Source of the DNA: Artocarpus heterophyllus
Lineage: Eukaryota > Streptophyta > Magnoliopsida > Rosales > Moraceae
Reading direction: 5' to 3'
Assembly: GCA_025403435.1 (NCBI GenBank)
Contig: CM046350.1
Span: 12,926,372 to 12,990,371, forward strand
DNA length: 64,000 nucleotides
Position numbers and translations under genes: made by a program. The notes under the pieces are model-generated. The model worked only from the letters and a program-made list of their open reading frames with translations, searched no databases and was not told the origin of the DNA. This document shows, piece after piece, positions 22,134 to 35,798 of this stretch; positions within the stretch are counted from its first letter, which is position 1, and each line of letters starts with the position of its first letter.

Positions 22134-25100
22134 ATGGAGGACGGGGTGGAAGAACGGGCAATTGAGGCCCCGCCGTCGCGAGGTCGTCATATAAGGAAGA
22201 GGGCTCTCAGAAATAAAGCTCTTTCCATTACTTTCGATGAGAAAGATCTAAGGTACCTATTTAATATATATACACTAACGTACGCCATTACCAAAAAAGG
22301 CTTGCTCAATCATAGTGAACTGGAAATCTTAATCCATGAGTTGGGTTTTTGTGTTTTTAACATGGGTTTTTGGTCTGAGAAGAAATTACGTAACTGGTTT
22401 TCACAAGAGGAAGAAGAAAAGAAGAAAGGAAGCCCGGAAGCAACAAGAGGAGGCACAAAGGAGAAAGCGCATTGAGGAGCGCAAAAAGGTACTCTTTTTT
22501 TTTTTCTTTCATTCTAGTCCACTTGTTGCTCTTTTTCTATGTATCTTTTACTGGGATGAATTTGGTTTATCTGTGCAAATGGATTGAATCCCAGTTGTTC
22601 TTGTTATCTTTTCTTTTTCTTATTCTAATACGTTGGGATCAAATGAATTCACCTGTTTTCTGTAATTTTACTCATTTACGAGAAAAATAATTTAGTTATT
22701 ATTATTATTATTATTTTTGCTTGCTTAAGGATGATCACATCTGGGTTTAATATGTAGCCCAGTTTCCATGATATCTCTGCGTGTGTGACTGTTAGTGTTT
22801 CATTTTATGTTTGGTGATGAACTAGATTGGTTTCATCCTAATAAGATAACGTTATTTGTCCTTTCTTTTGAATTTGCTTCTTTTTGTGGACTTCTACTAC
22901 TGATTACATTGTCAAGATAATGTTTTTCTTGGAGGGACAAGCTTAAAATGCTTTTTTTCTTTTCTTTTTCTCAAATAATTTTTAAGTGAAAGAACTCCAA
23001 TCACGAGTGAATGCAAACAAGGAGGACTTGTGACTGGCAATTGCACGTACCTGATATAACATGTGCAAGAGGATTTGTGTTTCCCATGGCTGATTTATGC
23101 ATTATTATTGCTTTATACAAGGTTTTTCTTGGGCAGCGCAAGTAGTTGCTTCCTAATAAAATTGGAAAAAAATAAAGATGGATAAACTTATTGAGTAACT
23201 TGCAGCAACGTCACTGTTGGAATTAGACGAGAGATTATCTTAGCTGATTAGTTTCTAAAAAAAACTTGATTGACAGGGTTTTGCATGGTGAAAAAGAGAA
23301 AAGAAAAGAAATAGATGCTTAAACTTTCTTGTTTAGTGAATCCAAATACGTATTAAATGATTCATGTTAGATCGACAGTTTTCTGCTAAAACCTTTGTAT
23401 TCTTCACTAAGAAACTGATTTAGACTTGGGGAGATGCCGTAAGTTAGCATGTCGTGTTTTTTCCTTGAATTTTTTTTGCTAACTACGATTATGGCAAGGA
23501 GTTATTCTAGGTTTTATATGTGGCCTAGTTTCTAATGCTATTTTTGTGGAGTCATGAAGTGATGCCTGTATCAGTTTGTCGTTTGGGATATGGTGGAGAA
23601 ATGGATTGATTAATAATCTCAAGGAGATAACCTTGTTTCTCTCTCCTTTTATCCCTTTCTTTTTTTGGACCTTTAGCACATTATTTTGTCTAAGATGCTC
23701 TTTTTCTTAGAAGGACAGATTGTGAGTTTTCTATTTTAACTTTTTCATGTAAAAAAATACAAACCATGATTTGATGAAAAACAAAGAAGTACTTGGTACT
23801 GGCCAATATATGTATGTAATCTAATAATTGCAAGAGTTGGGATTTAGTTTCCCTGGCCTAATCAAATAAGATTTAACGTAGATATTTTCTTGTAAGATGT
23901 GATAACATGAATATAATTATCAACCAGCAGTAGCATCATTGTTGGGATTAGAAGAGTACCTATTTCAGTTTATTAGCTTCGTGATAAACCTTGATTGGTT
24001 GGCATTCCGCGATGGAAGGAGGAGAAAATAAAAGAGATGATCTCTGTTGTGTTGAGGGAATCTAAATTGTTCACTGGATGTTAAATTGATGGCAGTACCG
24101 CCAAAACTTTTTTGTTTCTCCAAGGTACTGATTGATAGTTTCATGAATCTAAGATTGATTTGGAAGATGCTAGGAAGCTGATTGTGGGGCAGGAAGGATT
24201 GTGAGTCCGTGACAGATAAACCTAAAGGTCCCAGTCCCCATTGGCAGTTGTGTTTCTTGTCTTGGTTTTCATGACTTCATTATGTATCCGCTGCATACGT
24301 GGAATTACACCATGAATAATGACAGATAATGGTATTGGTTTCTATTAGCAATCACGTATCTTTTCTAGTGTTTCATGATTTTATTACGTATGCATTTCAT
24401 AAAATGCAATTATACCCCCAATCACTTGTTCGTGGCTTTCTAAATTAAAATTAAAAGAAAATGCGAGCTTTCGTTTTCTTTTAATTTTTAAGTTATGTTG
24501 CAGAGGAGACTAGAAAGAGATATTGCTTTATACGGTGGAGCTCCGCCAGCTGCTGATTCAACAGCCGATGGCAGTGACGAAGGACGAGTACGATGATGAG
24601 GATGAAGATAGTGAACTAGTTGCATCAGTTTCCGGTATAAGTCTGAACCCCATTTTCCGCATTCAAACCTGAAACATATCTTAGCTACAACTATGTTGGT
24701 CTTATCACATTACCCTGGTAGAAATAAATTGATAGCTGGGTTAGGTCAGGTACCTTGGTTTGCGAGGCCCGCTAGACATTTATATCACACTCTTAAGTCT
24801 TAACCTTTTCTAGGATGGCTTATCGGACAGTCTTGATTCCTAATGGTTGTCATTTTGGTTCAATTCGAATGGTAAGGAATTCTAGTGTCATAAAATGCCA
24901 AGGGTACAAAGCATCGTCTTCTTCGTACCATCACTCGTGATGTTGCAGGCAATATTAAGAGTCAGTCACCACGTGGAATTTGCCAGTTTTGAAAGGATTA
25001 GAAACAATGAAACTTTTCTGAATATTCGTTCTCCATTACATATGCCTCAGCTTAGGGTACATTTTGTAACTGGCTAGTCTTGTGCTTAACAAACATCTGA

Positions 25101-25384
25101 TTTTGATGTTTTGGTGATCGTTTGCAGGGACAACAACCTATGACAATGGTGACCTAAAGGTCACGGTGACAACAAGCGAAATCTCTCGTGAGGACGAAGC
25201 CTTTCCAAATGGAAGGATAGGGGAACGAGTGGTACCCCAATCCGTTAGAGCTCAAAGGAAGCACAGTGTTCCTGTGACTAAAAAGAAACCGTTTAAGAGA
25301 GTTGCGAGAAGCAAGTCAAGGCCACAATCCCAAAACAGAAAAGACAAAAAGAAAGGAAAGAAAGAGGGCAAGAAAGGGAGGTAG
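22134..25384 (+). CDS. NOL12: NOL12/RRP17-type ribosomal RNA processing protein, 4 exons, one apparent frameshift
   Basis: NOL12 (yeast Rrp17, Nop25 in animals) is a small nucleolar RNA-binding protein with a 5'-end exonuclease role in rRNA maturation. Exons: 22134-22252, 22383-22488, 24504-24634, 25128-25384. Exon 1 gives RGRHIRKRALRNKALSITF, typical of the plant N-terminus. The family signature VTGFHKRKKKRRKEA is at the start of exon 2, followed by a charged helix. RRLERDIALYGGAPPAA follows in exon 3, and a basic Lys-rich tail that could act as a nucleolar signal ends the protein. The ATG at 22134 fits the plant family start. Exon 3 is 131 nt where 130 would keep the frame: ADGSDE and DEYDDEDED lie in different frames around 24590-24596. 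Introns 1 and 3 are short; intron 2 is about 2 kb. Confidence 0.88.
22730..24425 (+). repeat. Diverged tandem duplication within NOL12 intron 2
   Basis: Two successive blocks, about 22730-23460 and about 23490-24185, share many segments in the same order at an offset of about 715-775 bp. Examples: the TATGTAGCCCAGTTTC / TATGTGGCCTAGTTTC pair, the CTTGGAGGGACA / CTTAGAAGGACA pair, the GTTGGAATTAGA / GTTGGGATTAGA pair and the AGACTTGGGGAGATG / TGATTTGGAAGATG pair. A smaller repeat of about 100 bp follows (24243-24315 and 24350-24425, sharing TTCATGA.TT.ATTA.GTAT). Seen by eye; identity not computed. Confidence 0.65.
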
Positions 25385-28300
25385 CTGCTCGGGAACTTCC
25401 TCTTGGTTCTTTGCTTCAAACACTTCTTCTCTGGCTGTAATTTTGACATTTCTTATCCATTTTTTCTCTCTCTCTCTCTCTCTCTCTTCAAGGGATCGTG
25501 TGGTACTACAGCATAACAAACATGAAGTGTGGTCCACAGGTGAATGCCATAATGGTATTATCTTGGAAGCATTGTTGCAATTAAAATCTGTTATAACGTT
25601 ATTGTCAATGAAAAAGATGCTCGTTCGCTCTTTTCAGAGCAAGCAAGCATTTTTTAAAGGGCTTAAATTATTCGTACTTGATAATTCAGTAACGCTTTAA
25701 ATGGGTATTTTTTATGCACCAATATAAAGAAAAGTAATTTAAATAGAGCATAGGTTTTGATAATTTATTTTTGTTGCTGTCATAATGTTAATCACCACTG
25801 GTAATTAGAGAATGTAACATCATATCTGTTGGTGATAGAAAAAAAGAAGGCAAATGGCCTATTGAAGATGAATAGAGTGTTTGGAATGGTGGTGGGGACC
25901 ATTGGTTATAACTGTTTTTACTGCAGCGTATAAGAACTTTACATTGTTGTAACTCCTTTCTTTTTAATGTAGCGTGTAAGAGTTTTACATTATTTATAAC
26001 TAAGTTAGTGGTGTAAATCACCCTTAGCCAAACACACTAGAAGTAAAACTTAATGGGCGGTTTTTAGGGCTAGAGAGTAATAGCCGAATTTAAATTTGAA
26101 ATTTAAAACAAATCATGTTTTACACGCTGCCTCCTCGCAAACCCCCACCAAAACTATCCCGTGTTGCCATAAAGGGTGAGCTGCCTTGCAAGCATAAGCA
26201 CACCAATAGAGCCAGCCTCATCCCTAGATTGAAGTCGTCAACCTGGTTTGACGTATCTCGTTGTGAGAGAGAGTCGTGACTCGAGCGCAAGAGATTTGTA
26301 TGGATCGAATTGAGCTCGCAGTCATGATGGACGAATCTTATCGTCATTTTTACCTTCGACAATGACGACAACTAGGGTTACTTGGCTTCAAGAAAAAAGT
26401 TAAATCTGTTGAAAATAAGGCTCTCAATTTGGGATATCTTCTAATTTGGAGTTAAGTTTTTTATTTTTTTATTTTTTTATTTTTCGGGACTAATGATTAA
26501 GATTTAAGAGTTTCAATCTATAAATTTTTTTCAACTTAAGGCAAGTTGTAAATTCGAGTAAATATTCTTCAAGGAATAAAAATTGATGATGTATTAACTA
26601 AGTAAATAAAGTGGTATATACTTACTTAAAAAATGTTTAATATTCTGTAAATAGTAGATTTACTAGTTAAATAATGTATTCGTTTGAAAGTTATGACAAC
26701 TGTTGTGTTTATTGTAAAAATATGGTCAGTAAATTCTTAGGAAGTCAAAGAAAAGAGGAGAAAGTAGACACCATTATCTAAACCCTGCTCCACATTTGAA
26801 CAAACTCTCTGAGAGACTTGTTGATAAGAATTGATAGATTTGCAGAATTTAAAATAGTGAAAATCGAGTCAATAAATATTGTTGAACAACCCAAAGCAAA
26901 AAACACTCTAATAATAAATTAATAAATAATGTATGTATGAAGTAAATTTCTTTTAAATATTAAAACTCAGCGAACAATATATTTACTTGGTAAATATCAG
27001 ATAAATATTCTAATTGATAATGTGTTATAATAAATTTGGTTAATAAATATTTACCATGCAATAAAATAAAAAAAGTCACTAAATACAAATTACCCAAAAT
27101 TGAAAATCCTCAAATCAATCTTTAATTATAGAAAAAAAAGACCTTGATACTGACTCTTAACGTAACCTTTTTCTTTTCCTCCTCCTCGGATCACCAAGAC
27201 TCGAGCTCCGACAAATCGTACGGAATTACAATGACGTCACGGTGTTATTCTTGAAATATATTTTTTATTTCTATTTTAATAACAAAGAATTATCTTGGCA
27301 AAAATTTATTTATTTATTTTTTTTAGGCCGCGGCTTGGATTATCTTGTTGTTGTGGGCCCTTTTCACAAGGAGAAACATACAAGGTTCTTTAATTGACAT
27401 ACTTCTGCACGAACCGTAATGATGTTGTAGAATTGGACCACTAGTATCTTTTCAATTACATTAATTTACACAAAAAAATTAACAATGTATGATTAGAATT
27501 ATTGGTTAAAATTATTTTTATTGTAATATATAAAAGTTTTACATTATAACGATTTTTTTATTGTTATTGCAACATATAAAAGTTTTATAATAAAAAAAAT
27601 GATTCAAACTGTGGTCTGAACCGATTTATCAAACATGTTATAAATTACATTTTGAACGGATAGCGTTGAAAATAGAATATTTTGCTTTTTTTTTAAAAAA
27701 AAGAAATATATAAAACTAGGTGTTCTGAGTTGTGGTCCACATGCCTCTAACCAATTCAATGACTGTAGGACCGAACAAAGGAGACAGCGTACCCCCGGAA
27801 ATAGGAGTCCAACCCAATTCTTGTTCTTTGTGAGGTCCCTCTCCACATGAATAATTGAATATTGGACAGCTTGAAAAATCACGTGGGACTTAAAAATCTA
27901 CTTTAATTTTTGGGTGAATAATGGATTCAACAGAAGGGCCAAAGTCCAACTAAAACTATTCTTGCACTTACACCTTAACTATTTGAAGTGAGCCTTTTTT
28001 TTTTGGTTGATGCTTTGTTTATTCGTCGTTCATACAATAACGTGCACCTTAAAAAAAGAGCCAGAACCAAAGTTTTATTCCCTTTTCATGAAAAATACTT
28101 TACATCCTGACAGGATTGAGTTGGTATGTGACATAAAATGTTGGGCCGACTCGTCAGATAGTGTTGATCAAACTGTTTAGCATACAAACGAAACCAGAAA
28201 AATTAATTAGGTGTGAAGTGTATATTATACGGTGAAATATGATATTAAAGGGTATAGAATGTAATTTTTGTAAAATTTTAATTTTAAAAAAGATAGAATA

Positions 28301-29740
28301 TAATTATTATAACATTTTGTATATAATATTGAAAGAAAGAAAAATTCAACAGGCTTCCGTCTACCCTCATTCATGTATGACAATATGGCGGCTCCGTCCT
28401 TGCTCTTTTAGTCCATCTTACTTATCACCCGTAATTATTCTACAGTACAATTAGGTAACATTCTAATCTCATCTTGGCTTTTTTTTTTTTTTTTTGGGCT
28501 CTTATTGACAAGTCTTTGCATTATCCAATTTTAGTCCATGTTTCTTTGTGCCGTATTTGCCTTCTAGCTTGGCCATAAATCATCATCGCCATTCTTTCAT
28601 ATTTGAAAAGAATTAAGGAAAAAAACAAAAAGAAGAAAAGGTGAAATTGAATTTGATTCCCCCTAGTTTGTATTTGACTCACTCTCGGTCTAATTTATAC
28701 TTTAGTTAGTTACAATTTTTTTGGTAGTTACTTTAAATAATCACACTTATTAAAGCCGATCTTTGGATCAAAAAAGTAGATCCAAAATCCCCAATACAAA
28801 ATGTCAAGTCCAAGTCCATATTTATTTTAGACAGTTCCTCACGGCACATAATGGTGCATACGCACGCACACAAACACCAATAAGCACCTCTTTCACCAAA
28901 GCTGAATAAATTACACTATTCCACGTTAAGTTATTCGATTTTTTTATAATATATTTTAAATTTTTAACTTTTGATAAAATAGATGCTAGATTTTAAAATT
29001 ATTGACAATTAAAATTCAATAGCTAACAAAAACATGGACAATGTTGGCTCCGAAATTTGTATGCAAGTTTTCTTAAGAGTATGACTCGTCACTTTAAGGA
29101 AAAAAAATTGAAACTCAACACATGAAAAAAATACTTAATAAAAATTAAAAGAAGCTATTAAATCTCAACTACCAATTATTTCAAAGTTTAAGGTAGATTG
29201 TGCAAAGATTAAAAATTCGATGTGTATTATACAATAAGTAAATAGTACAGAAAAATTAGTTTAGGCAACCTTTTTTATGGCATTTTTATTAACTTTTTAA
29301 AATTAGATGAATGACTGTTCATCAATGATAAATTAAATTAAATTAATAAATTTCTTTAGTTTATCAATCTTAAACTCAATAAACTTAAATTTATTGATAA
29401 TAAATACTTATTTATCTAATTTTAAAAAATTAAATTCTTTTATTTTAAAATTATTTTAAAAAAATCATTTACTTCCATATGTTAATCATAAATACTAAAT
29501 AGTATAGAATGCAACGTACAATTTACTCCTCTAAAGTCCAAATCCAATTTAAGTCCATCACGTGGCCGAATCCTTTAAAAATTGGAAAAAGATTCCCAAA
29601 CTGCAACCAAGTGGACGGTCGAGATCAAACCATCGTCGACTCCGGGAGATCTGAGCAACCGAAAACAACCGTCAGAAGATAAATAAATAAATAAATAAAT
29701 AACAGTGGGGGCTTGGACGAAAGAGAAAAAGGCGAGCTTC
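25385..29740. other. Intergenic region between NOL12 and CBP60
   Basis: A (CT)n run at about 25465-25488 lies just after the NOL12 stop and probably in its 3' UTR. At about 25876-26036 a short stretch bounded by AGTGTTTGG and CCAAACACAC with TAG on both sides could be a small MITE. A GC-richer piece at 26110-26380 has an ORF on the minus strand with no known domain. The remainder is AT-rich with (TAAA)n near 29680-29700. No gene was recognised. Confidence 0.55.
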
Positions 29741-29759
29741 ACTGATGTTTCGTAGACGT

Positions 29760-30200
29760 TAGCTGAGAAAATTCTCAGACGCTTCGACGAAACTTCTCCA
29801 GATTCTCAAAAAATCCCCTCCAAAACATCAACTCTCTCACCTTCCACTTTCCCGCTCGCCTTTTCTCCACTTTCTTCCTCCTTTCCCCTCTTTCTCTTTT
29901 CCTCTCCTTATCCCGTTGATGATTTGGTTTTGATTCTGATTCTTCTTCTGCTTCTGCTTAATAACATGTAAGAAGTTTGTTCTCTTTTGGAACCGAATTC
30001 GTTTGGTTGCTGAGAAAGTTGCAGCGGAAGAGAAGGAAAATAGAGAGAGGAATTGTTTTGGCTTTTCTTGTTTGTTTTGTTTGTGAAAATGGAGGATTCA
30101 GGTCAAACTTTGAGGTAATCAGGTCGAGTAGGTTTTTGAAAGTTTGTGTTTTCTGTGGTTTGATTTTTTGGTGAATTTGTTTTTTCTTTCACTTTCTCAG
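29760..30200 (+). promoter_or_regulatory. CBP60 5' UTR with intron
   Basis: A pyrimidine-rich stretch (CTTCCTCCTTTCC-like, about 29800-29960) typical of plant core promoters and leaders precedes a donor ATGTAAGAAG at 29968. An acceptor CTTTCTCAG ends at 30200, 31-37 bases before the candidate start codons, so the first intron probably lies in the 5' UTR. No clear TATA box was identified. Confidence 0.55.
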
Positions 30201-30237
30201 CAACCAAACGGGAAGGTTTAGGTTGGATGCGATGAAG

Positions 30238-33200
30238 ATGCAAACTAGGTACATGGAAAGGTCGAACAGCGTGGCAAGGGAAAAGCGAGGTTTGGATTCG
30301 ACTTCAGCTGAAGAAGCTCAGCCAGATAGGAAAAGACCTGCTCTTGCCAGGTGGTTCCTCTTTCAAAAGCGACATTTCTGTATAATTTGTTCAACTTTGT
30401 GTGAGTGGTGTGTGTGTGTTTTTTTTCTTTCTCTCTTGAAAACTTTCGTGTTTTTTTTTTTTATTATTTTTTTATCGTGGTCGTCGTTGTTTATTTTTAT
30501 TTTTATATTTATTCTTTTGTGTATTCTGACTAAGTTGGGTGAGATGAACTTTACAAACAGTGAGGTTTTGTAAGTTTAATATTCAAATTCAACTAAGAAA
30601 GGGAATACTATACTTATTTGGATTATGGGAATAAGAGAATAGAATTAGTTCTTGCTTTTATTCTTTAATTCTTTACTTCTAAGCTTTTTGCCCACTTCTT
30701 GTAACCTTTACTTTTAGAGAGATATTAATAATTGTAGTCGCTTAGACTAATGATGTTATAGGTGGGTTATGGTGTGTCCGGACTTTGGAAGGCAAATTTG
30801 TCGGTGTACATGAATGCAACTTTGTTTTCTTGCTATATCTCATGACCAGCATAGATGGTAGTCGTGGTGGTAGTAATTACCAATTAGTATTGAAAAATTT
30901 GGTGTCGGTGATGCTCATTTAGTTCTCAATAGTAGTGATTATTGTCTCTGTTTTAGTTTTGGATATATTAATAGCAGACAATTGTTTCTCTCTCTCTCTG
31001 AAGTAATGGTGGGATACTATAAGCCTCTTATTATTTGTTCAAGCTTAACTGAACTCCTTGCAGTTTTGATTCTTATCATTTGTTGAATTTGAATGCAGCG
31101 TAATTGTTGAAGCTCTAAAGGTGGACAGTTTGCAAAAACTTTGCTCTTCATTGGAGCCAATTCTTCGTAGAGTCGTAAGATACCTTAGTTTCCTTTAAAT
31201 TTCAAGTAAAGTCAAACAATTTTTGGAGATTGTTTTCATCTTTAAAAGTCATATTAGTATTCTTAATTAGCCATCATTAATGCTTTACAGGTTAGTGAAG
31301 AAGTGGAGCGTGCTTTAGCAAAGTTAGGCCCTGCCAAACTGACTGGGAGGTATTACCATGTTTCATTTGATTTCTTTTTGTCGGTGGCTTTTAACCTTCT
31401 CATCAGTATGTTTCTTTGCAAATTTGTTCTTCTAATGGTTAAGAATTGGCAGGTCTTCCCCAAAACGTATAGAAGGGCCTGATGGAAGAAACTTGCAGCT
31501 GCACTTCAAGACCAGGTTGTCCCTGCCTCTCTTTACTGGTGGGAAAGTAGAAGGGGAGCAGGGTGCCGCAATCCATATTGTCTTGATTGACGCAAATACA
31601 GGCCATGTTGTTACAATAGGCCCAGAATCCTCAGTGAAACTAGATGTTATTGTGCTCGAAGGTGATTTTAACAACGAGGATGATGATGATTGGACCCAAG
31701 AAGAATTTGACAGCCATGTGGTGAAAGAGCGTGAAGGTAAGAGGCCGTTACTAACTGGAGATCTTCAAGTGACGATGAAAGAAGGTGTAGGAACACTAGG
31801 GGAGTTGACATTTACCGACAATTCTAGCTGGATAAGGAGCAGGAAGTTCAGACTTGGGTTGAAGGTTGCCTCGGGCTCTTGTGAGGGTGTGCGTATTCGT
31901 GAAGCAAAAACAGAAGCATTCACTGTTAAGGATCATCGGGGAGAATGTGAGTTATTAAGCATTCACTTTTATCCCATAGTTCGTATGTTTCTTTCTCTGT
32001 TTTAAAAGTGATTGAATGTTTGATTTCAGTATACAAGAAACACTATCCCCCTGCACTAAATGATGAAGTTTGGAGATTAGAGAAAATTGGAAAAGATGGC
32101 TCCTTTCACAAGAGGTTGAATAAAGCTGGAATCTTTTCTGTTGAAGATTTCCTTCGACTTGTGGTTAGGGATTCACAGAGATTGAGAAATGTAAGGAGTT
32201 TATTTGTTAATTGATCTTTGTAAATGGACGTATATAATGATATGTGCCTGTCTTCTGCGGGCCTACACACACTTACACACACTCTTATTCATATATATGT
32301 TGTAGATACAAGTACATACATAATAGATACATGTTGCAGTTTCTAATTCTTTGTTTAAATGTCTCAGATTCTCGGAAGTGGAATGTCAAATAAGATGTGG
32401 GATGTTCTTGTAGAGCATGCCAAGACTTGTGTCCTAAGCGGGAAGCTTTATGTGTACTATCCTGATGATGATAGAAGCGTTGGTGTTGTTTTTAACAATA
32501 TCTATGAGTTGAGTGGCTTAATTGCAAATGGTCAATATTACTCGGCTGACTCTCTTTCTGACAGTCAGAAGGTAAAGAAATTGTATATTGCATGTGACCA
32601 CAAAGTACAATAAATACTAGACTAAAATAATCCTGTTCTGTAGCGTGGTTTTATCAGAATTGGTAGTTCCTTCCTTTAAAGCTATGCCAAATAATTGACT
32701 GAGAAAACTGTGGATGGTTGTGGTTCTTGCAGGTATATGTGGACACTTTGGTGAAGAAGGCATATGACAACTGGATGCATGTTATTGAGTATGATGGAAA
32801 GTCTCTCTTAAGTTCTCAGCCTCAGCAAAATTCATGCGCGTCTGAAATGGATGCTCCAATTGCATCTCAAGATTATTCTAACTCATTTGACCAGCAGTTC
32901 ACACTACCAGCGCTGCCAGTTGCAGTTCCTTCAGAGCAGCCCGCTATGGATCCTGGACTCGCTGGTATATATTCTGCAGTACAAAATCATTTTATATTTG
33001 AATTCCTTGCACTTCAGCTTGGAAGTTTTCTAAGGACAGTTAAAATTGTCGCAACTCAAATTATGGCTGCTTATCAATAATCAATAATAGAGAAAAGCAC
33101 AGTTTCAACACCTGTGATTGTTCTTATCATTGCTCTAATTTTTAACTATTCTCCCGAACACTATTCACTTGGACCCAAGCCCAGGATAAGTGTAATGTGT

Positions 33201-33921
33201 ATTACCCGACATCCGTATTGGTTGTAGTTTGACCATTTTGACCCCACCTGTCACTCCTAAGAAATAGCATTTCAGATGATACAAGAAATTTGTTTATTTT
33301 ATATTTTACGAGTGTCTTTCTTATTGTATCTTTAACTTGGTTGCTAACGGTGCATGATCTCTTTGTCCAGGCTACAATGACGGTATGGCTAGCAGATTCT
33401 CTATGCCATCGCAGAATGTAAATGTCAACACTGCTGTTGGTTTTGATGGCTCTTCGTTTGCTTTACAAAATCAGTTGCCTAGCACTTCAAACCAAGCCCA
33501 ACTTCAGAGAAGTGAAAATGTCCTTGCCCTTGGTCCTCCACAGTTATCCACATCAGTCTTCCAGAACATTGATGGTGCATCCAATCTCACATCCTTTAGG
33601 GGAGTGGATGACTTTTTCCCAGAGGAAGAGATCCGTACGAGGAGCCACGAGATGCTCGAGAATGAAGATATGCAGCACTTGCTTCGCATATTCGACATGG
33701 GAGGCCATGGCCATGTTCCCAACGTTGCTGAAGATGGGTACCCCTATTCATCAGGGTACATGCCCAATACATCTCTGAACTACAACTTCGATGACAGAAC
33801 CCGTTCTGGAAAAGCTGTTGTCGGCTGGCTCAAACTCAAGGCAGCTCTCAGATGGGGCATCTTTGTCAGGAAGAGAGCTGCTGAGAGACGGGCTCAACTT
33901 GTTGAGTTGGATGATTCATAA
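30238..33921 (+). CDS. CBP60B: Calmodulin-binding protein 60 (CBP60B-like), 8 coding exons, intact
   Basis: CBP60 proteins are plant-specific nuclear calmodulin-binding transcription regulators of immunity and growth. Coding exons: 30238-30350, 31099-31174, 31291-31349, 31453-31946, 32030-32190, 32368-32571, 32733-32964, 33371-33921; 629 aa, close to Arabidopsis CBP60B. Phases agree throughout with no lesion. [11 protein letters not shown] starts the protein as in CBP60B; a second in-frame ATG at 30232 would add two residues. RKRPALA precedes the conserved [14 protein letters not shown]. The DNA-binding core runs from [17 protein letters not shown] through [16 protein letters not shown] to [11 protein letters not shown], followed by [22 protein letters not shown]. 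The C-terminus has [17 protein letters not shown] and a basic Trp-containing helix [17 protein letters not shown], a candidate calmodulin-binding segment. Confidence 0.95.
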
Positions 33922-35798
33922 ACGTGGTGTACGAGGCAAAACTGATCCGGTTTTGGTGTTTAACTGTCAACAGGCTTCATCTTCTGTGCCTGTCCCAATT
34001 CCCTATTGGGCTGAAGTTTCTAACAGAAGCAATGACTCTGGTCTCGGCTTGAACAGTCGGGTTTTAGCTCCTAAATCTGAGCTCTGGCTATTACTTGGAT
34101 TGTAAACCTCACGTCTAGGAACTCCTCTGTTTGTACAGTCCCCGCCTGCACAGTTAGCAATCTTTTATCTTCTGACAACTGCTTATTAGCGTGGTTTTAC
34201 TTTTTATGGAAGTGTTTCCCTCAACATCCATTTTGCAAGTCCTAGATTAGAACCAAGCCAACCTGAGACTTGTAGGGTTTTCAGTAGGGAGGTGTTTCGC
34301 AAGCTCGAACTTAGCACGGTTCTAGGGTCTAGGGTCTATTTTCTTGTAATATAGTTCCTCATGCTTGGTCTGTTCACCTTTGTAATCGTAGTTGTTGCCG
34401 TTCATTGTAGTGTGTTAGCGAAGAACTAGCATAATTCACGAGTGTCTTATTTGTTTTGGTATTTGTAAGTCGTAACACGAGAATAAATAATGGTAGTGTT
34501 GATTTTGCCGGGTCAACTCTTTTAGCTGGATTATGACAAGGATTTGCTGATAATGTTTTGCTACTTTGCTACTGCTTGCTAGTCCTAAAATCTTTCTTCG
34601 CATTTTTTCTGTTAGTGTGGGGCTTATGGCACCCCTTTTATATTAAGAAGAAAAGAAATCATTAGTATTCATTTAAAAAAAAAAAAATCACTAGTAATCA
34701 AAATCTAAAAGACACGTACACACTTGCACACCAACAAAATATAAACCTAACAAACTATATTGAACTGAGCAAATAAAGAAAATGGAAACTACTTATTTAG
34801 TATACGAAAGAGTACTATTTGGCGATTTTTTCAGTTGGTATTAAAAAAAGTAACCTACGGGTGTAGATATCTATCTTTCAACCAGTAGATTTGTAAAAAA
34901 AAAATAATTTTAATAAGATCCAACAATAATATGAATTACCGATGGAATCCCAATTAAAGAACCTTGCTTATTTTACTTTGTTACTTTAACTACTTGCTTG
35001 TATGTATTGGTTGAAAAGTACAATGAATCATACTTTAAGGATTCAAATTCTGTCTAATTTTAATGTCCTTAATAGTATCTAATAAATCATATTGTGACAC
35101 GTTATTTAAAATGTTTAAAATAGTATTTAATTAACTTTTACATATTTTTCAATAAATGAAGTATCATAATATAATTGATTGAACAAGATTTAAAACATTA
35201 AAAATTAAACAGATGATTTAAGTCCATACTTTAGATGATCAGAACAAACAATGCTTTCCGAGCATTCTATTTCAGAAATCGAAAGTGCCACAAAGCTTTC
35301 CTGCCATCCACTTAATGTCATTTGGTTCTTTTTTGCTTAGCCTAAAAAAAAAATCCTTTCTATCCCGATAGGGTTATAACTTGCTATTAACAAAACAATG
35401 AGACCCAGAGTAGTATACAATGTATTTTTTAGACTAAGTCTTACTGTTTACTTCATGGGTTATATAAGATTACTCTCAGCCTAATCAGTGAAATCCATCC
35501 TCCAAATGCACACGTTCTATATGCCAATACCGTACTGTTTTACATACACACACACATATATATGTATGTATGTTGCTGTACTTCGTTCCCCCTTCATCTT
35601 CAATTTTGCTAGGCCTCACATCGTTGCCTTTCTCCACTCTTATTTTTTCATTCCAATAACTCAAGCTACTAGCTTTTACCAAAGCAAAGGGTGACTCTTC
35701 ACCATAATTAAACAAAACATAACCATACAAACATATTTGTTCTTATTACTGAAAAAGAACAATAAATAAATGAGTTACAGCTTCAGCATAATGGTCGG
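33922..35798. other. Intergenic region between convergent CBP60 and APC4 genes
   Basis: The first 400-600 bases are probably the 3' UTR of the CBP60 gene, judging from their less AT-rich composition and the AATAAATAA at about 34482-34490. After about 34620 the sequence is AT-rich with poly-A runs and no exon. An (AC)n/(AT)n stretch lies at about 35545-35572. The APC4 3' UTR should occupy part of 35480-35798. Confidence 0.5.

Noticed and set aside
25302..25700. 132-codon ORF at the NOL12 3' end
   Set aside because: Wrong frame over the last NOL12 exon and the CT microsatellite; the conserved protein uses the 25166-25384 frame.
31432..31674. Minus-strand ORF inside CBP60
   Set aside because: Shadow of CBP60 exon 4, which is conserved on the plus strand.
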